Of a stretch of 64,000 nt of DNA, positions 18,857 through 27,532 are shown piece by piece (the stretch's first letter is position 1; each line of letters begins with the position of its first letter). This DNA comes from Methylotenera mobilis 13. GTDB taxonomy: Bacteria; Pseudomonadota; Gammaproteobacteria; Burkholderiales; Methylophilaceae. The stretch lies in assembly GCF_000384255.1 (NCBI RefSeq), contig NZ_KB913035.1:1401362-1465361 (forward strand). Direction: 5' to 3'. Position numbers and translations under genes: made by a program. Below the pieces are notes generated by a model that had not been told where the DNA came from, did not search any database, and was given only the letters and a program-made list of their open reading frames with translations.

Positions 18857-19461
18857 GTATGTTGGAAGAAGAAATTTCAACTACCCTATATTTTGACCGA
18901 ACTTTTGATTGTGAAGCGGCAAAAATTGCACCGGGAGAGTACTACTTTACAGATAAAGACATGTTGATAGTAACTGTCTTAGGGTCATGTGTATCTGCAT
19001 GTATTCGAGATAATAAAACAGGTATAGGCGGTATGAACCACTTCATGTTACCTGATAGTGCAGCTGCAGATAAAGACAGTCCTATTTCTGAATCTATGCG
19101 CTATGGCACTTATGCAATGGAGGTTTTGATAAACCAATTGCTTCGTAACGGCGCAAGACGCGAAAATCTAGAAGCCAAAATATTTGGTGGCGGCAATGTA
19201 CTCAAAAGCTTTACCACCACTAATGTTGGTGACCGTAATGCAATTTTCGTGAGGAAATACCTGAGCGCAGAGGGTATAAGGATTACGGGTGAGGATTTAT
19301 TAGATATCTACCCTAGAAAAGTTTATTATTTCCCTAAAACTGGTCGTGTTTTAGTGAAGAAATTGAAACAAATGCATAATGACACCTTGTTTAAACGTGA
19401 AGAAGTTTACGCAAGTAAACTTAAAACATCCGATGTTGGTGGTGCAATTGATTTATTTTAA
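18853..19461 (+). CDS. cheD: Chemoreceptor glutamine deamidase CheD
   Basis: Deamidates receptor glutamines to glutamates, creating methylation sites. 202 residues with the CheD core: VLGSCVSACIRD (catalytic Cys in GSC), GGMNHFMLP (catalytic His), RYGTYAMEVLINQLL, EAKIFGGGNVL and IGDRN-like VGDRNAIFV. It overlaps cheR by four bases. The C-terminal extension ends GGAIDLF, the same last four residues as the small CheZ-like protein at 957, so the tail may be a common docking motif. cheB follows 40 bases later. Confidence 0.95.
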   Translation: MSMLEEEISTTLYFDRTFDCEAAKIAPGEYYFTDKDMLIVTVLGSCVSACIRDNKTGIGGMNHFMLPDSAAADKDSPISESMRYGTYAMEVLINQLLRNGARRENLEAKIFGGGNVLKSFTTTNVGDRNAIFVRKYLSAEGIRITGEDLLDIYPRKVYYFPKTGRVLVKKLKQMHNDTLFKREEVYASKLKTSDVGGAIDLF

Positions 19462-19501
19462 TTGTTATATTGAATAAGCAATAAGGCGTGAGAATAAGCA
19501 A

Positions 19502-20572
19502 ATGAAAATAAAAGTACTAGTTATTGATGATTCGGCACTAATTCGTAGTTTATTGACTGAGATTATTAACGACCAAAAAGATATGATGGTTGTTGGTGCT
19601 GCGCCAGATCCGCTGATTGCTCGTGAGATGATTAAGCAATTAAATCCTGATGTACTAACGCTTGATGTCGAAATGCCAAAAATGGATGGCTTGGATTTCT
19701 TGGAAAAGCTGATGCGTCTCCGACCAATGCCAGTTGTCATGGTATCTACGTTGACAGAAAAGGGTTCAGAAATCACGATGCGCGCCTTAGAGTTAGGTGC
19801 AACAGACTTTGTCACTAAACCTAAAATGTCTATTACTGAAGGTATGCGTGAGTACACTGAGGAAATTACAGATAAAATTAGAGCGGCCTCTCAAGCGAAA
19901 GTATCATCTCCAAGTCGACATGCTGTTACTGGTAATGTCGAAAACAAGCCATCACAATTACGTAACCCACTGATTAGTAGTGAGAAGCTCCTGATTATTG
20001 GTGCTTCTACCGGTGGAACGGAAGCTATCAAGTCATTTTTGCTACAAATGCCTTCAGATTGCCCTGGTATTTTAATTACACAGCATATGCCTGCAGGTTT
20101 TACAAAATCTTTTGCGAATAGACTAAACTCTTTATGTCAAATATCCGTTAAAGAAGCTGAAGGTGGTGAACGTGTGTTACCTGGTCATGCTTATATTGCA
20201 CCCGGCGATAAACACTTGTTATTAGCAAGAAGTGGTGCAAACTATGTGACTGAACTAAGTGATGCGCCACCAGTGAATCGTCATAAGCCTTCTGTGGATG
20301 TATTGTTTGAATCAGCTGCATTAAATGCTGGTAAAAATGCTATTGGGGTCATCTTGACTGGTATGGGTAAAGATGGCGCTGTGGGTATGGCTCAAATGAA
20401 AAATGCTGGCTCATATAACTTTGCTCAAAATGAGGAGAGTTGTGTTGTGTATGGTATGCCGAAAGAGGCCGTCGCGCATGGTGGCGTAGACGAAGTTGCA
20501 CATCTAAATGAATTGCCTAAATTAGTGCTTAATCATTTAGTGACCAATAGTACCCGTGCTTTACGCGTGTAA
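19502..20572 (+). CDS. cheB: Chemotaxis methylesterase / glutamine deamidase response regulator CheB
   Basis: Removes receptor methyl groups when phosphorylated by CheA. 356 residues: receiver domain (1-120) with D10/D11-type acidic pocket (VIDDSALIR), phosphoacceptor D55 and K107; a linker; and the methylesterase domain (about 160-350) with catalytic S169 (IGASTGG), H195 (TQHMPAG) and D291 (LTGMGKDG). Complete and canonical. It completes the CheR-CheD-CheB adaptation set. Confidence 0.97.
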   Translation: MKIKVLVIDDSALIRSLLTEIINDQKDMMVVGAAPDPLIAREMIKQLNPDVLTLDVEMPKMDGLDFLEKLMRLRPMPVVMVSTLTEKGSEITMRALELGATDFVTKPKMSITEGMREYTEEITDKIRAASQAKVSSPSRHAVTGNVENKPSQLRNPLISSEKLLIIGASTGGTEAIKSFLLQMPSDCPGILITQHMPAGFTKSFANRLNSLCQISVKEAEGGERVLPGHAYIAPGDKHLLLARSGANYVTELSDAPPVNRHKPSVDVLFESAALNAGKNAIGVILTGMGKDGAVGMAQMKNAGSYNFAQNEESCVVYGMPKEAVAHGGVDEVAHLNELPKLVLNHLVTNSTRALRV

Positions 20573-20735
20573 ATCATAGGGAAGTATCAATGATATTGAT
20601 GAAGTCTTGGTCATTTTAACGAATGGTAAAGTCTCCATCATCAATGTTTAGAGTATAAAATAATTATAGAGTTTACTTGTTGTATTGACGTTTAAGTTTA
20701 AGCTTTAATACTAAGAGTATTTAATGGAGTGGAGC

Positions 20736-21134
20736 ATGGCAAATACAAATACTAAATTTCTTGTTGTGGATGATTTTTCTACAATGCGTAGAATCGTTCG
20801 TAACTTGCTGAAAGAGCTTGGGTATACCAATGTAGATGAGGCTGAAGATGGCGTTGCTGCATTGAGTAAACTGAAAGGTGGTGGATTTGAATTTGTTGTA
20901 TCAGATTGGAACATGCCTAATATGGACGGTTTGACATTGTTGCAAAATATTCGTGCCGATGCTGAACTCTCTAAACTACCTGTCTTAATGGTAACCGCTG
21001 AAGCAAAAAAAGAAAATATTATTGCTGCAGCACAAGCAGGTGCTAATGGCTACGTTGTAAAACCATTCACTGCTGCTACACTTGATGAAAAATTATCAAA
21101 AATATTTGAGAAGCTTGAGAAAGCAGGGGCTTAA
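20736..21134 (+). CDS. cheY: Chemotaxis response regulator CheY (second copy)
   Basis: Motor-binding response regulator. The start is placed at the second ATG ([15 protein letters not shown]), which has GGAGTGGAG just upstream; the earlier ATG at 20724 overlaps that ribosome site. With this start the 132-residue protein has the same numbering as E. coli CheY: D12, D13, D57 ([10 protein letters not shown]), T87, Y106 and K109. It is followed two bases later by cheZ, so this is the likely motor CheY, whereas the copy at 1.6 kb has Trp at the Y106 position. Confidence 0.95.
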   Translation: MANTNTKFLVVDDFSTMRRIVRNLLKELGYTNVDEAEDGVAALSKLKGGGFEFVVSDWNMPNMDGLTLLQNIRADAELSKLPVLMVTAEAKKENIIAAAQAGANGYVVKPFTAATLDEKLSKIFEKLEKAGA

Positions 21135-21136
21135 CT

Positions 21137-21826
21137 ATGACTAGTGAAGTCACACAGCAGCAAGCTGCAAATGTTGAATCTTCAGTTGGATTGTCATCGA
21201 GTGATGAAATTCTTAACCGTGTAGGGCATGTCACTAGAACATTGCATGATAGCCTAAGTGGATTAGGCCTAGATAAAATATTAGAACAAGTTGCACAAGA
21301 TATTCCAGATGCGCGTGATCGATTAGCTTATGTGGCTCGGATGACTGAGCAGGCAGCAGAGCGTGTTCTGAATGCAACTGATGTGGCGATTCCATTACAA
21401 GAGGAGCTTGCGTCTGGCGCAACAGCATTGGAACAACGTTGGAAAAGTGTAATGGCTGAGCCATCATTAAAGAGCGAATATAATTTGGCCGCAAATGAGA
21501 CGCTTACTTATTTAGCAATGGCAGGAAAAAACACAGCAGAAACCAAAGCCTTACTGATGGATATCATGATGGCGCAGGATTTTCAGGATTTGACGGGACA
21601 AGTCATCAAAAAAATCACTGGCCTAGCTCAGGATTTAGAAAAGCAGTTAGTGCAATTACTCATTGATTTTTCACCAGCTATCCCTAAGAAAGACGCAGAA
21701 GCAAATAAAGCTGATACCGGTGATAACTCAGCGCTTTTGAATGGGCCACAAATCGATCCAAATGCTGTGGATGTTGTTGCTAGCCAAGAGCAGGTCGATG
21801 ATTTGCTTGATAGTTTAGGGTTCTAG
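21137..21826 (+). CDS. cheZ: CheY-P phosphatase CheZ
   Basis: 229-residue helical phosphatase that speeds CheY-P dephosphorylation. The motif AQDFQDLTGQVIKKI (147-161) carries the catalytic pair D151/Q155, and the end QEQVDDLLDSLGF is the CheY-binding C-terminal helix of canonical CheZ. A flexible region (about 180-210) links them. It is translationally coupled to cheY (2-base gap). The presence of a true CheZ makes the CheZ-like motif of the small protein at 957 notable, since the locus would hold two. Confidence 0.95.
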   Translation: MTSEVTQQQAANVESSVGLSSSDEILNRVGHVTRTLHDSLSGLGLDKILEQVAQDIPDARDRLAYVARMTEQAAERVLNATDVAIPLQEELASGATALEQRWKSVMAEPSLKSEYNLAANETLTYLAMAGKNTAETKALLMDIMMAQDFQDLTGQVIKKITGLAQDLEKQLVQLLIDFSPAIPKKDAEANKADTGDNSALLNGPQIDPNAVDVVASQEQVDDLLDSLGF

Positions 21827-21860
21827 TCAGAGTTACATAGGGCTTGTATTTTTGATTACC

Positions 21861-21908
21861 AGCAATTGTTATCAATAAACTAGTCAATATTGATAACAAT
21901 TGCTTTGG
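21861..21908 (+). terminator. Inverted repeat ending the chemotaxis gene series
   Basis: A perfect 16-base inverted repeat (21861-21876 and 21889-21904) with a 12-base loop starts 35 bases after cheZ. Only a short TTT follows, so it is a weak intrinsic terminator or mRNA 3'-end stabiliser. The rest of the gap to 22109 is AT-rich, with three copies of TTTGGTTATT (21944, 21977, 22067). Confidence 0.5.
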
Positions 21909-22109
21909 TGGTTAGTTGCCAACACTATTATTCCTAGATTAAGTTTGGTTATTCCAAAGTAAATTTTTTCATTTTATTTGGTTATTTTTCTTAGTGGTTG
22001 GCATTTCTTATTCTAAGCGAGCTTAGTTTGTTTTGCATGGGTAGACTTTATGAATACTGAGTTTCATTTGGTTATTCTGATAAAGAACTCACTTTCTTAA
22101 CCTTTTCTT

Positions 22110-22655
22110 TTAATTCCCAGTCCCCTGAATGTTTTTTAAGTCGTCAATTATTTGCTGAGAGTGGTTAGAAACATCCACACTATTATAGATTTTGATTACT
22201 TTTGAACTCGGGTCAATGAGAAATGTATAGCGTTTTGCAATTTTAGTGAAGATTAGATTGCTAAGCGCGTGATAAGCCTTTGCGACGCTACCATCAGTGT
22301 CAGCTAGCAAGGTGAACGGTAGGTGGTATTTCTCTGCAAACTTCTGGTGAGAGGTTTCTGAATCAACACTTATTCCAATTACCTTGGCATTCAATTGTTC
22401 TAGTTTAGATAAGTCATCTCTAAAGTTGCATGCCTCTTTAGTGCATCCTGGGGTGTCATTTTTAGGATAAAAATAAAGTACTACATATTTTCCTTTGTAG
22501 TCAGATAACAAGTGATTGCTACCTTTTGTATCTTTTAAACTAAACTCTGGAGCATCTTCTCCTATAGTTAAACTCGGTTGCATAGATGAATAGTGGCGAT
22601 AGCCTAGGAATGCAACGAGTATGATTGCTGCATAAAAAAGAACCTTAATTAACAT
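22110..22655 (-). CDS. Membrane-anchored peroxiredoxin, Bcp/PrxQ type
   Basis: Thiol peroxidase reducing hydrogen and organic peroxides with thioredoxin-like donors. 181 residues: an N-terminal hydrophobic segment (about 4-19), longer than cytoplasmic Bcp (about 155), then a peroxiredoxin fold with YFYPKNDTPGCTKEACNFRD (peroxidatic C71, resolving C76) and VIGISVDS. The anchor suggests it acts on the periplasmic face. It converges on cheZ from the opposite strand and seems monocistronic. Some homologues are called thioredoxin-dependent thiol peroxidase. Confidence 0.9.
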   Translation of the reverse strand: MLIKVLFYAAIILVAFLGYRHYSSMQPSLTIGEDAPEFSLKDTKGSNHLLSDYKGKYVVLYFYPKNDTPGCTKEACNFRDDLSKLEQLNAKVIGISVDSETSHQKFAEKYHLPFTLLADTDGSVAKAYHALSNLIFTKIAKRYTFLIDPSSKVIKIYNSVDVSNHSQQIIDDLKNIQGTGN

Positions 22656-22792
22656 ACAATAACCTTTTTAGATGTAGTTCACTGACAAATAACGCTCTGA
22701 GAATGTTAGCACTATTTGTTTTTTTCTGTAAAACATAACGTATAAGACATTACATTTATTCACGTAATGTTTTATTTAAGGCCTCTACCCTT

Positions 22793-22798
22793 TATAAT
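22793..22798 (+). promoter_or_regulatory. -10 box of tRNA-Arg
   Basis: TATAAT lies 14 bases before the mature tRNA 5' end. No strong -35 box is visible at 17 bases further upstream. The GC-rich block between the -10 and the gene typical of stringently controlled promoters is not obvious. Confidence 0.6.
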
Positions 22799-22812
22799 GC
22801 TCTACTAGTTTT

Positions 22813-22888
22813 GCCCCCGTAGCTCAGTGGATAGAGCATCCCCCTCCTAAGGGGAGGGTCACACGTTCGATTCGTGTCGGGGGCACCA
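22813..22888 (+). tRNA. tRNA-Arg (anticodon CCU)
   Basis: 76-base cloverleaf: acceptor GCCCCCG pairs with CGGGGGC, anticodon stem TCCCC/GGGGA encloses loop CTCCTAA with anticodon CCT (reads AGG), T-loop GTTCGATTC, discriminator A and an encoded CCA (22886-22888). tRNA-Arg(CCU) genes are common integration sites, but no integrase or attachment duplication was seen nearby. Confidence 0.97.
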
Positions 22889-22996
22889 TCAATTCAATAG
22901 ATCATTAATATTAGTATCACCTGCTGCTTGATGTTTTAAAGTAGCGTAACGTATTGTATTGGTTTGACTATATTTTATTAATTTACTTACAAATAA

Positions 22997-24631
22997 ATGA
23001 ACTTAGCAAGAGATCATTCATCACCAATAACAATGACACCAATATTATTTCAAAGATTATCTTTAGTCCTATTTTCATTATTGGCTGTTTTTATTCTCGT
23101 CACGTTTAAGCAGTACGGGATTAGCAACGACGAGCAAGTGCAACATGTCTATGGTCAATTACTGCTAAATTTTTATAGTACAGGTTTTGCAGATCAGGCC
23201 GCTTTTACTTACAAAAATCTCTATTTGTATGGCGGGCTGTTTGATTTAATCGCTGCCATCTTAGAAAAAATCTTACCGCTTTGGGTGTGGGATATACGTC
23301 ATTTACTATCAGCCTTATTTGGTTTTGCTGGGATCGTGGCTGTTTATAAGATTACCAATGAGCTTGCTGGTCTACGCGCTGCTTTTTTAGCAGTATTTCT
23401 ACTGACCATTACAGGGGCATGGGCTGGTGCGATGTTTACACACACCAAAGATGTATCTTTTGCTGCCTGCATGGTATGGGCACTATATTACACGCTACTT
23501 ATTTCTAAACACTTACCTCGTATTCCTTTAGCCTTGAGTTTCAAGCTAGGTATTGCTGTGGGGATGGCATTAGGCTTAAGAATCGGTGGTGCGTTTGCTG
23601 TTATTTATTTGCTTTTAATGGTTTTTTTCGCTGGTTTGTTAAAGGTAAAAAACTTTAAGCTTATATTGAGTTTTTACTGGCAGAGTTTTTTAGGCTTGCT
23701 ACCAGCTGGTGTTGTTGCTTTTTGCTTAATGGCTATTTTCTGGCCATGGTCGGTGATGGGTACAGATCACATTTTAATCGCTGTAAAGTCCTTCTCGCAC
23801 TTTGCATTCGATATGAATACTATTGTGAATGGCCAGTTCATTAATATTGGCGACGTACCTCGCACTTATTTGTTTCAGTACTTGGGAATTCGATTACCTG
23901 AAATTTTTCTTCTTGGTTTATTGAGTCTTTTACTTGTATTGGCGATAAGAGTTAAACAGTTGGTGTTAGTGCAATGCTTACCTGAAATCACGATTGCAAT
24001 TGCTTTACTCACCCCTTTGATTTTTGTGATTTTAGATCGTCCAGCACTTTATAATGGGGTAAGGCATTTTACCTTTGTGATTCCTACATTAGCGATTGTT
24101 GCAGGGATTGGATTGTCCAAAATGTTTGATATGTTAGTCTCATACCAAAAGTGGCGAATATGTTTTGCTGCGGTATGTGCGTTATTGAGTATGAATACGA
24201 TTTTTACACTATCTGCACTGCATCCTTATCAGTACTTGTACTACAATCATTTTGCCGGCGAGAATTTTAAGCAAGCCCAACATCATTGGGAGGCCGATTA
24301 TTGGTCTAGTAGTTTAATTGACGCTACTAAAATTCTAGAACACTATGTTGATAAAGAAGCTATATCGAAAAATACAGGCTCGGTATATTCTGTTGCCGTT
24401 TGCGCAGAGGCTTTTCAAGGACAAGCCTATTTAGATGACAGATTTAAAATTACTGAAGACTGGGTGACGGCTGATTTCTTTATGTCTAGTACTAATATGA
24501 ATTGCGATAAAGTACTGCAAGGTGAAGTGATTGGTGTTGTTGAGCGCTTAGGTGCACCGTTAGCTGTCGTTAAAGACCGCAGAACATTAATAGGCGAAGC
24601 GCGTAGACCTCGTGCAGCACCTCGAGATTAA
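22997..24631 (+). CDS. Polytopic membrane glycosyltransferase, GT39/PMT-like
   Basis: 544-residue protein with about ten to twelve membrane helices. The first loop has SNDEQ (D45/E46), where GT-C enzymes that use polyprenyl-phosphate sugars keep their catalytic acidic pair, and the next loop has AMFTHTKDVSFA. This fits the dolichyl-phosphate-mannose-protein mannosyltransferase/ArnT superfamily. Its neighbours (a GT2 enzyme making lipid-P-sugar four bases downstream, and a GtrA flippase-like protein) make a three-step lipid-linked glycosylation route likely: activate sugar, flip, transfer in the periplasm. The acceptor is unknown. No good ribosome site is seen before the ATG. Confidence 0.75.
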   Translation: MNLARDHSSPITMTPILFQRLSLVLFSLLAVFILVTFKQYGISNDEQVQHVYGQLLLNFYSTGFADQAAFTYKNLYLYGGLFDLIAAILEKILPLWVWDIRHLLSALFGFAGIVAVYKITNELAGLRAAFLAVFLLTITGAWAGAMFTHTKDVSFAACMVWALYYTLLISKHLPRIPLALSFKLGIAVGMALGLRIGGAFAVIYLLLMVFFAGLLKVKNFKLILSFYWQSFLGLLPAGVVAFCLMAIFWPWSVMGTDHILIAVKSFSHFAFDMNTIVNGQFINIGDVPRTYLFQYLGIRLPEIFLLGLLSLLLVLAIRVKQLVLVQCLPEITIAIALLTPLIFVILDRPALYNGVRHFTFVIPTLAIVAGIGLSKMFDMLVSYQKWRICFAAVCALLSMNTIFTLSALHPYQYLYYNHFAGENFKQAQHHWEADYWSSSLIDATKILEHYVDKEAISKNTGSVYSVAVCAEAFQGQAYLDDRFKITEDWVTADFFMSSTNMNCDKVLQGEVIGVVERLGAPLAVVKDRRTLIGEARRPRAAPRD

Positions 24632-24635
24632 ATAG

Positions 24636-25613
24636 ATGAGCAAAAATATTTTTCCAAGACTAAATACTGATGCATGTATCAGTGTAATTGTACCTGCCTT
24701 TAATGAGGAGGCTGCGATTGTTAGTACTATTCATACAATCGTTGACCGGCTTAAGCAGTTGAGTCAGACGTGGGAAATTATTGTGATTGATGATGGTAGT
24801 CGCGATCAAACAGCAAATATTGTGCGTAACTTACCAGCTGATTTGCAAACGACATTGGTGCGATTTTCACGTAATTTTGGTAAAGAGTATGCGATTACCG
24901 CTGGTTTAGAGTATGCAACTGGTAACGTGGTAATTTGTATGGATGCAGATGGTCAGCACTCGTCGGAGTTGTTGGTTAAGATGTTGGAAAAATGGCGTGA
25001 AGGATACGATATGGTCTATGCGTATCGACAAGACCGCGCTGTAGAGTCACGATTTAAACGCTGGGGCTCACGTATTTTTTATCGCGCGATTAGCTTGGGT
25101 GGGCAGATTCATATTCCACGAGATGCTGGGGATTTCCGTTTGATGGACAGACAGGTAGTGAATGCGTTGCTTTCATTACCTGAACGTAACCGCTTCATGA
25201 AAGGTATTTATGCATGGGTTGGCTATCATTCTATTGGTATTCCATTTACGCCATTACCACGCTCTCATGGTGAGAGTGCATTCTCAAAACTAAAGCTAAT
25301 CCAGTTGGCTTGGACGGGCGTGACTAGCTTCTCTGTGATGCCATTGCGCTTAGCGAGTGCGGTAGGTGCTTTACTTGCGATGGTTTCTTTTATTTATGGC
25401 ATGTATGTAGTGATTGATCATATGTTCTTCAATGAGTCAGTACCAGGCTGGCCAACCATCATTGCGAGTATGATGTTTTTTGCCGGCGTGCAATTGTTGT
25501 TTATTGGTATTTTAGGTGAGTATTTGTCCCGTATTTATGATGAGGTGAAAGGGCGCCCACCTTATATTGTGGCTGAGGTATTAAAGCCACAAGTGATAAC
25601 ACCACATCAATGA
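24636..25613 (+). CDS. GT2 family polyprenyl-phosphate glycosyltransferase (GtrB/ArnC-like)
   Basis: 325 residues: cytosolic GT2 domain with VIVPAFNEEAAI, WEIIVIDDGSRDQT and the metal-binding VICMDADGQHSSELL (DxD), then two C-terminal membrane helices (about 235-255, 268-295). This layout is that of dolichol/undecaprenyl-phosphate sugar synthases (DPM1, GtrB, ArnC). It follows the GT39-like gene by four bases and overlaps gtrA by four (ATGA). Substrate sugar cannot be told from the sequence. Confidence 0.88.
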   Translation: MSKNIFPRLNTDACISVIVPAFNEEAAIVSTIHTIVDRLKQLSQTWEIIVIDDGSRDQTANIVRNLPADLQTTLVRFSRNFGKEYAITAGLEYATGNVVICMDADGQHSSELLVKMLEKWREGYDMVYAYRQDRAVESRFKRWGSRIFYRAISLGGQIHIPRDAGDFRLMDRQVVNALLSLPERNRFMKGIYAWVGYHSIGIPFTPLPRSHGESAFSKLKLIQLAWTGVTSFSVMPLRLASAVGALLAMVSFIYGMYVVIDHMFFNESVPGWPTIIASMMFFAGVQLLFIGILGEYLSRIYDEVKGRPPYIVAEVLKPQVITPHQ

Positions 25614-26002
25614 CACCGACGCATCGACATTCAATTTCATGGTTTGCTGTGATTGGTGTGTTAGCCGCAGGTGTGCATTATGTGGTTGCTGTGAGTTTGG
25701 AGTTGACGCATGTGCTAAATGCAATTTATGCCAATACTGCAGGCTTTCTTTGTGCGTTTCCAATGAGCTATTTTGGGCATCGTAAGTTAAGTTTTTCTGG
25801 GCAAATTTCGTCTCATCTGCATGCATTTCCACGCTTCTTTATTGTGGCTCTATTTGGTTTTTTAGCTAATCAGCTTTTAGTGATTAATGCTATTTACTTT
25901 ACGAGTGTTCCATTTTGGTTAGTGCTTGGTGTTGTAATGGTCATTGTTGCGGTTTCTACTTATTTTTTGAGCCGTTACTGGGCATTTAAAGGGGGGCTGT
26001 AA
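25610..26002 (+). CDS. GtrA-family membrane protein
   Basis: 130 residues with four membrane helices and the GtrA signature (FAVIGVLAAGVHYVVAVSLE, then NTAGFLCAFPMSYFGHRKLSF, and YFLSRYWAFKG at the end). GtrA proteins are proposed flippases for lipid-linked sugars made by GtrB-type enzymes. It overlaps both neighbours (ATGA with the GT2 gene; TAATG with the deacetylase gene), so the four genes form one operon. Confidence 0.9.
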   Translation: MTPTHRHSISWFAVIGVLAAGVHYVVAVSLELTHVLNAIYANTAGFLCAFPMSYFGHRKLSFSGQISSHLHAFPRFFIVALFGFLANQLLVINAIYFTSVPFWLVLGVVMVIVAVSTYFLSRYWAFKGGL

Positions 26003-26793
26003 TGCAGCTTATCATTTGCGCTGATGATTTTGCACAAAGCCCTGAAATTGATATGGCGATTGTTCGCCTAATAGAAAACAATAGGCTTACTGCGACATCT
26101 TGCATGGTGAATAGTCCGCATTGGACGGCTTCTGCGAAATTATTAACTGCTGAAATTAGGCAAAAAGCGCATATAGGACTGCATCTTGACTTTACCCAGT
26201 TTGGGTATCGTTATCCGCATTATCTATTGACCTTGCTGAGCTTAGTGCGTTGTTTGCCAAGATTAGCTATTCAAGAAAGCATTGAGCATCAACTGAATCA
26301 ATTTGAAGCTGAGCTTGGAGCTAAGCCAGATTATGTAGATGGACATCAACATGTGCATCAACTCCCACAGATTCGTGAGATATTATTATCTGTGTTAAAA
26401 CGGCGTTACGATAAGCATTTGCCATGGATAAGAATTGCTAGGCCGCACATGGCTAGTGGCATTAAAGGCTGGATCATTAAAATGCTTGGCGCAAACGCGT
26501 TAGAGTTAGAAGCCAAGAGGTTGGGGTTTCGAAGTAGTAATGCACTGTTGGGTGTTTATAACTTTAGCGGAAGCACGCAAGACTATAAAAAACGTCTTGT
26601 AGACTGGGCTTTACAGGCCCAGCAGGGCGTTGGTACATCGGTACTGATGTGTCACCCTGCTGTTAAGCTGCAAGTCGATGGCAGCGAAATAAGTGACCCT
26701 ATTTATCCTGCTAGGCTAAATGAGTTTAGTGTACTAAATAGTGAGTCTTTTAACGCTATATTTAATGAAGTTAAAATTGTACGTGAGCCTTAA
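26002..26793 (+). CDS. ChbG/HpnK (YdjC) family carbohydrate deacetylase
   Basis: 263 residues. QLIICADDFAQSPEID gives the metal-binding aspartates, IGLHLDFTQFG and DYVDGHQHVHQLP give the histidines of the YdjC deacetylase fold, and LMCHPA is the last conserved block. Members remove acetyl groups from N-acetylated sugars (ChbG on chito-oligosaccharides) or take part in hopanoid head-group synthesis (HpnK). Here it is the last gene of the GT39/GT2/GtrA operon, so deacetylating a lipid-linked HexNAc before or after transfer is a reasonable inference. Confidence 0.85.
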   Translation: MQLIICADDFAQSPEIDMAIVRLIENNRLTATSCMVNSPHWTASAKLLTAEIRQKAHIGLHLDFTQFGYRYPHYLLTLLSLVRCLPRLAIQESIEHQLNQFEAELGAKPDYVDGHQHVHQLPQIREILLSVLKRRYDKHLPWIRIARPHMASGIKGWIIKMLGANALELEAKRLGFRSSNALLGVYNFSGSTQDYKKRLVDWALQAQQGVGTSVLMCHPAVKLQVDGSEISDPIYPARLNEFSVLNSESFNAIFNEVKIVREP

Positions 26794-26875
26794 ATTCTGT
26801 ACATTTTGTTAGTCTGCATGCGCACAATATTAACTTTTAGATTGGTGCTTGTTTAGGGTTGAAGTCAATGAGGTG

Positions 26876-27346
26876 TTAGGTAGTAGCTGGCTTAACAGAT
26901 TTTTTTGTTTTAGTGTTCGCCTGAGCTACGCAATACTCTTTGCCATAAGTGCCAATATTAGAATCTATTTCATAGTAATGATTAGTGTAAGCGTATTTAC
27001 CAGCTTTATTCTTTTGAATAGTTGCAATGCCGGTGCTGAATTCTGATGAACTTAACTCTGTCATGCTTAATGTGAAAGCGACTTTGTTTAAATTGGCTAC
27101 TGCTTTGCCTTTATAGACAAAAGAGTTTTCAGTTTCTACATGAAAGTCATAAATGCCGATGTTTCCTCTGCTAGCAGCGCGATTAAGCATTAGTTTTGCT
27201 TGTACTTGGTAGCTACCTACTTTGTTATTGTTGCCTTTGCATGTGTATGTACCGCTGTAATTTGCACCAACAAAGTTTGGTTTTGCCTCTGCAATATGAA
27301 TTGAGCTAACCGTAAGTAGTAAAGAGGCGATAATCGTACGTTTCAT
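26876..27346 (-). CDS. Secreted protein with conserved cysteine pair (paralogue of the protein at 42023)
   Basis: 156 residues with a signal peptide (cleavage probably after IHIAEA). The core runs YSGTYTCKGNN...GSYQVQAKLML...IYDFHVETEN...GKAVANLNKVAF...FSTGIATI.KNKAGKYAY...YGKEYCV. It aligns block by block with the 138-residue protein at 42023-42439, including the two cysteines, which may form a disulphide. A Lys/Thr-rich tail follows. Function not recognised. It is transcribed divergently from the glucan-synthesis genes. Confidence 0.7.
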   Translation of the reverse strand: MKRTIIASLLLTVSSIHIAEAKPNFVGANYSGTYTCKGNNNKVGSYQVQAKLMLNRAASRGNIGIYDFHVETENSFVYKGKAVANLNKVAFTLSMTELSSSEFSTGIATIQKNKAGKYAYTNHYYEIDSNIGTYGKEYCVAQANTKTKKSVKPATT

Positions 27347-27532
27347 GATGGATATATTAAGGTGTTTCGAAAGGGAGTATTGTAGCGTGAGGCTCTTAAT
27401 GTATGAAGCTAAGTTTTTATATTTTTATAGCTTAATATTTTGTTTTGTTTCGATGCTTGCATTATGATGAGCGCCTGAGTCAACTTATCGTCGATAATTA
27501 ACCTAACTACATCTGAATTTACGTCTGAATTT

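Noticed and set aside
22813-22888. tRNA-Arg(CCU) as the edge of an integrated genomic island
   Set aside because: No integrase, no duplicated tRNA 3' end found downstream, and neighbouring genes have ordinary composition.
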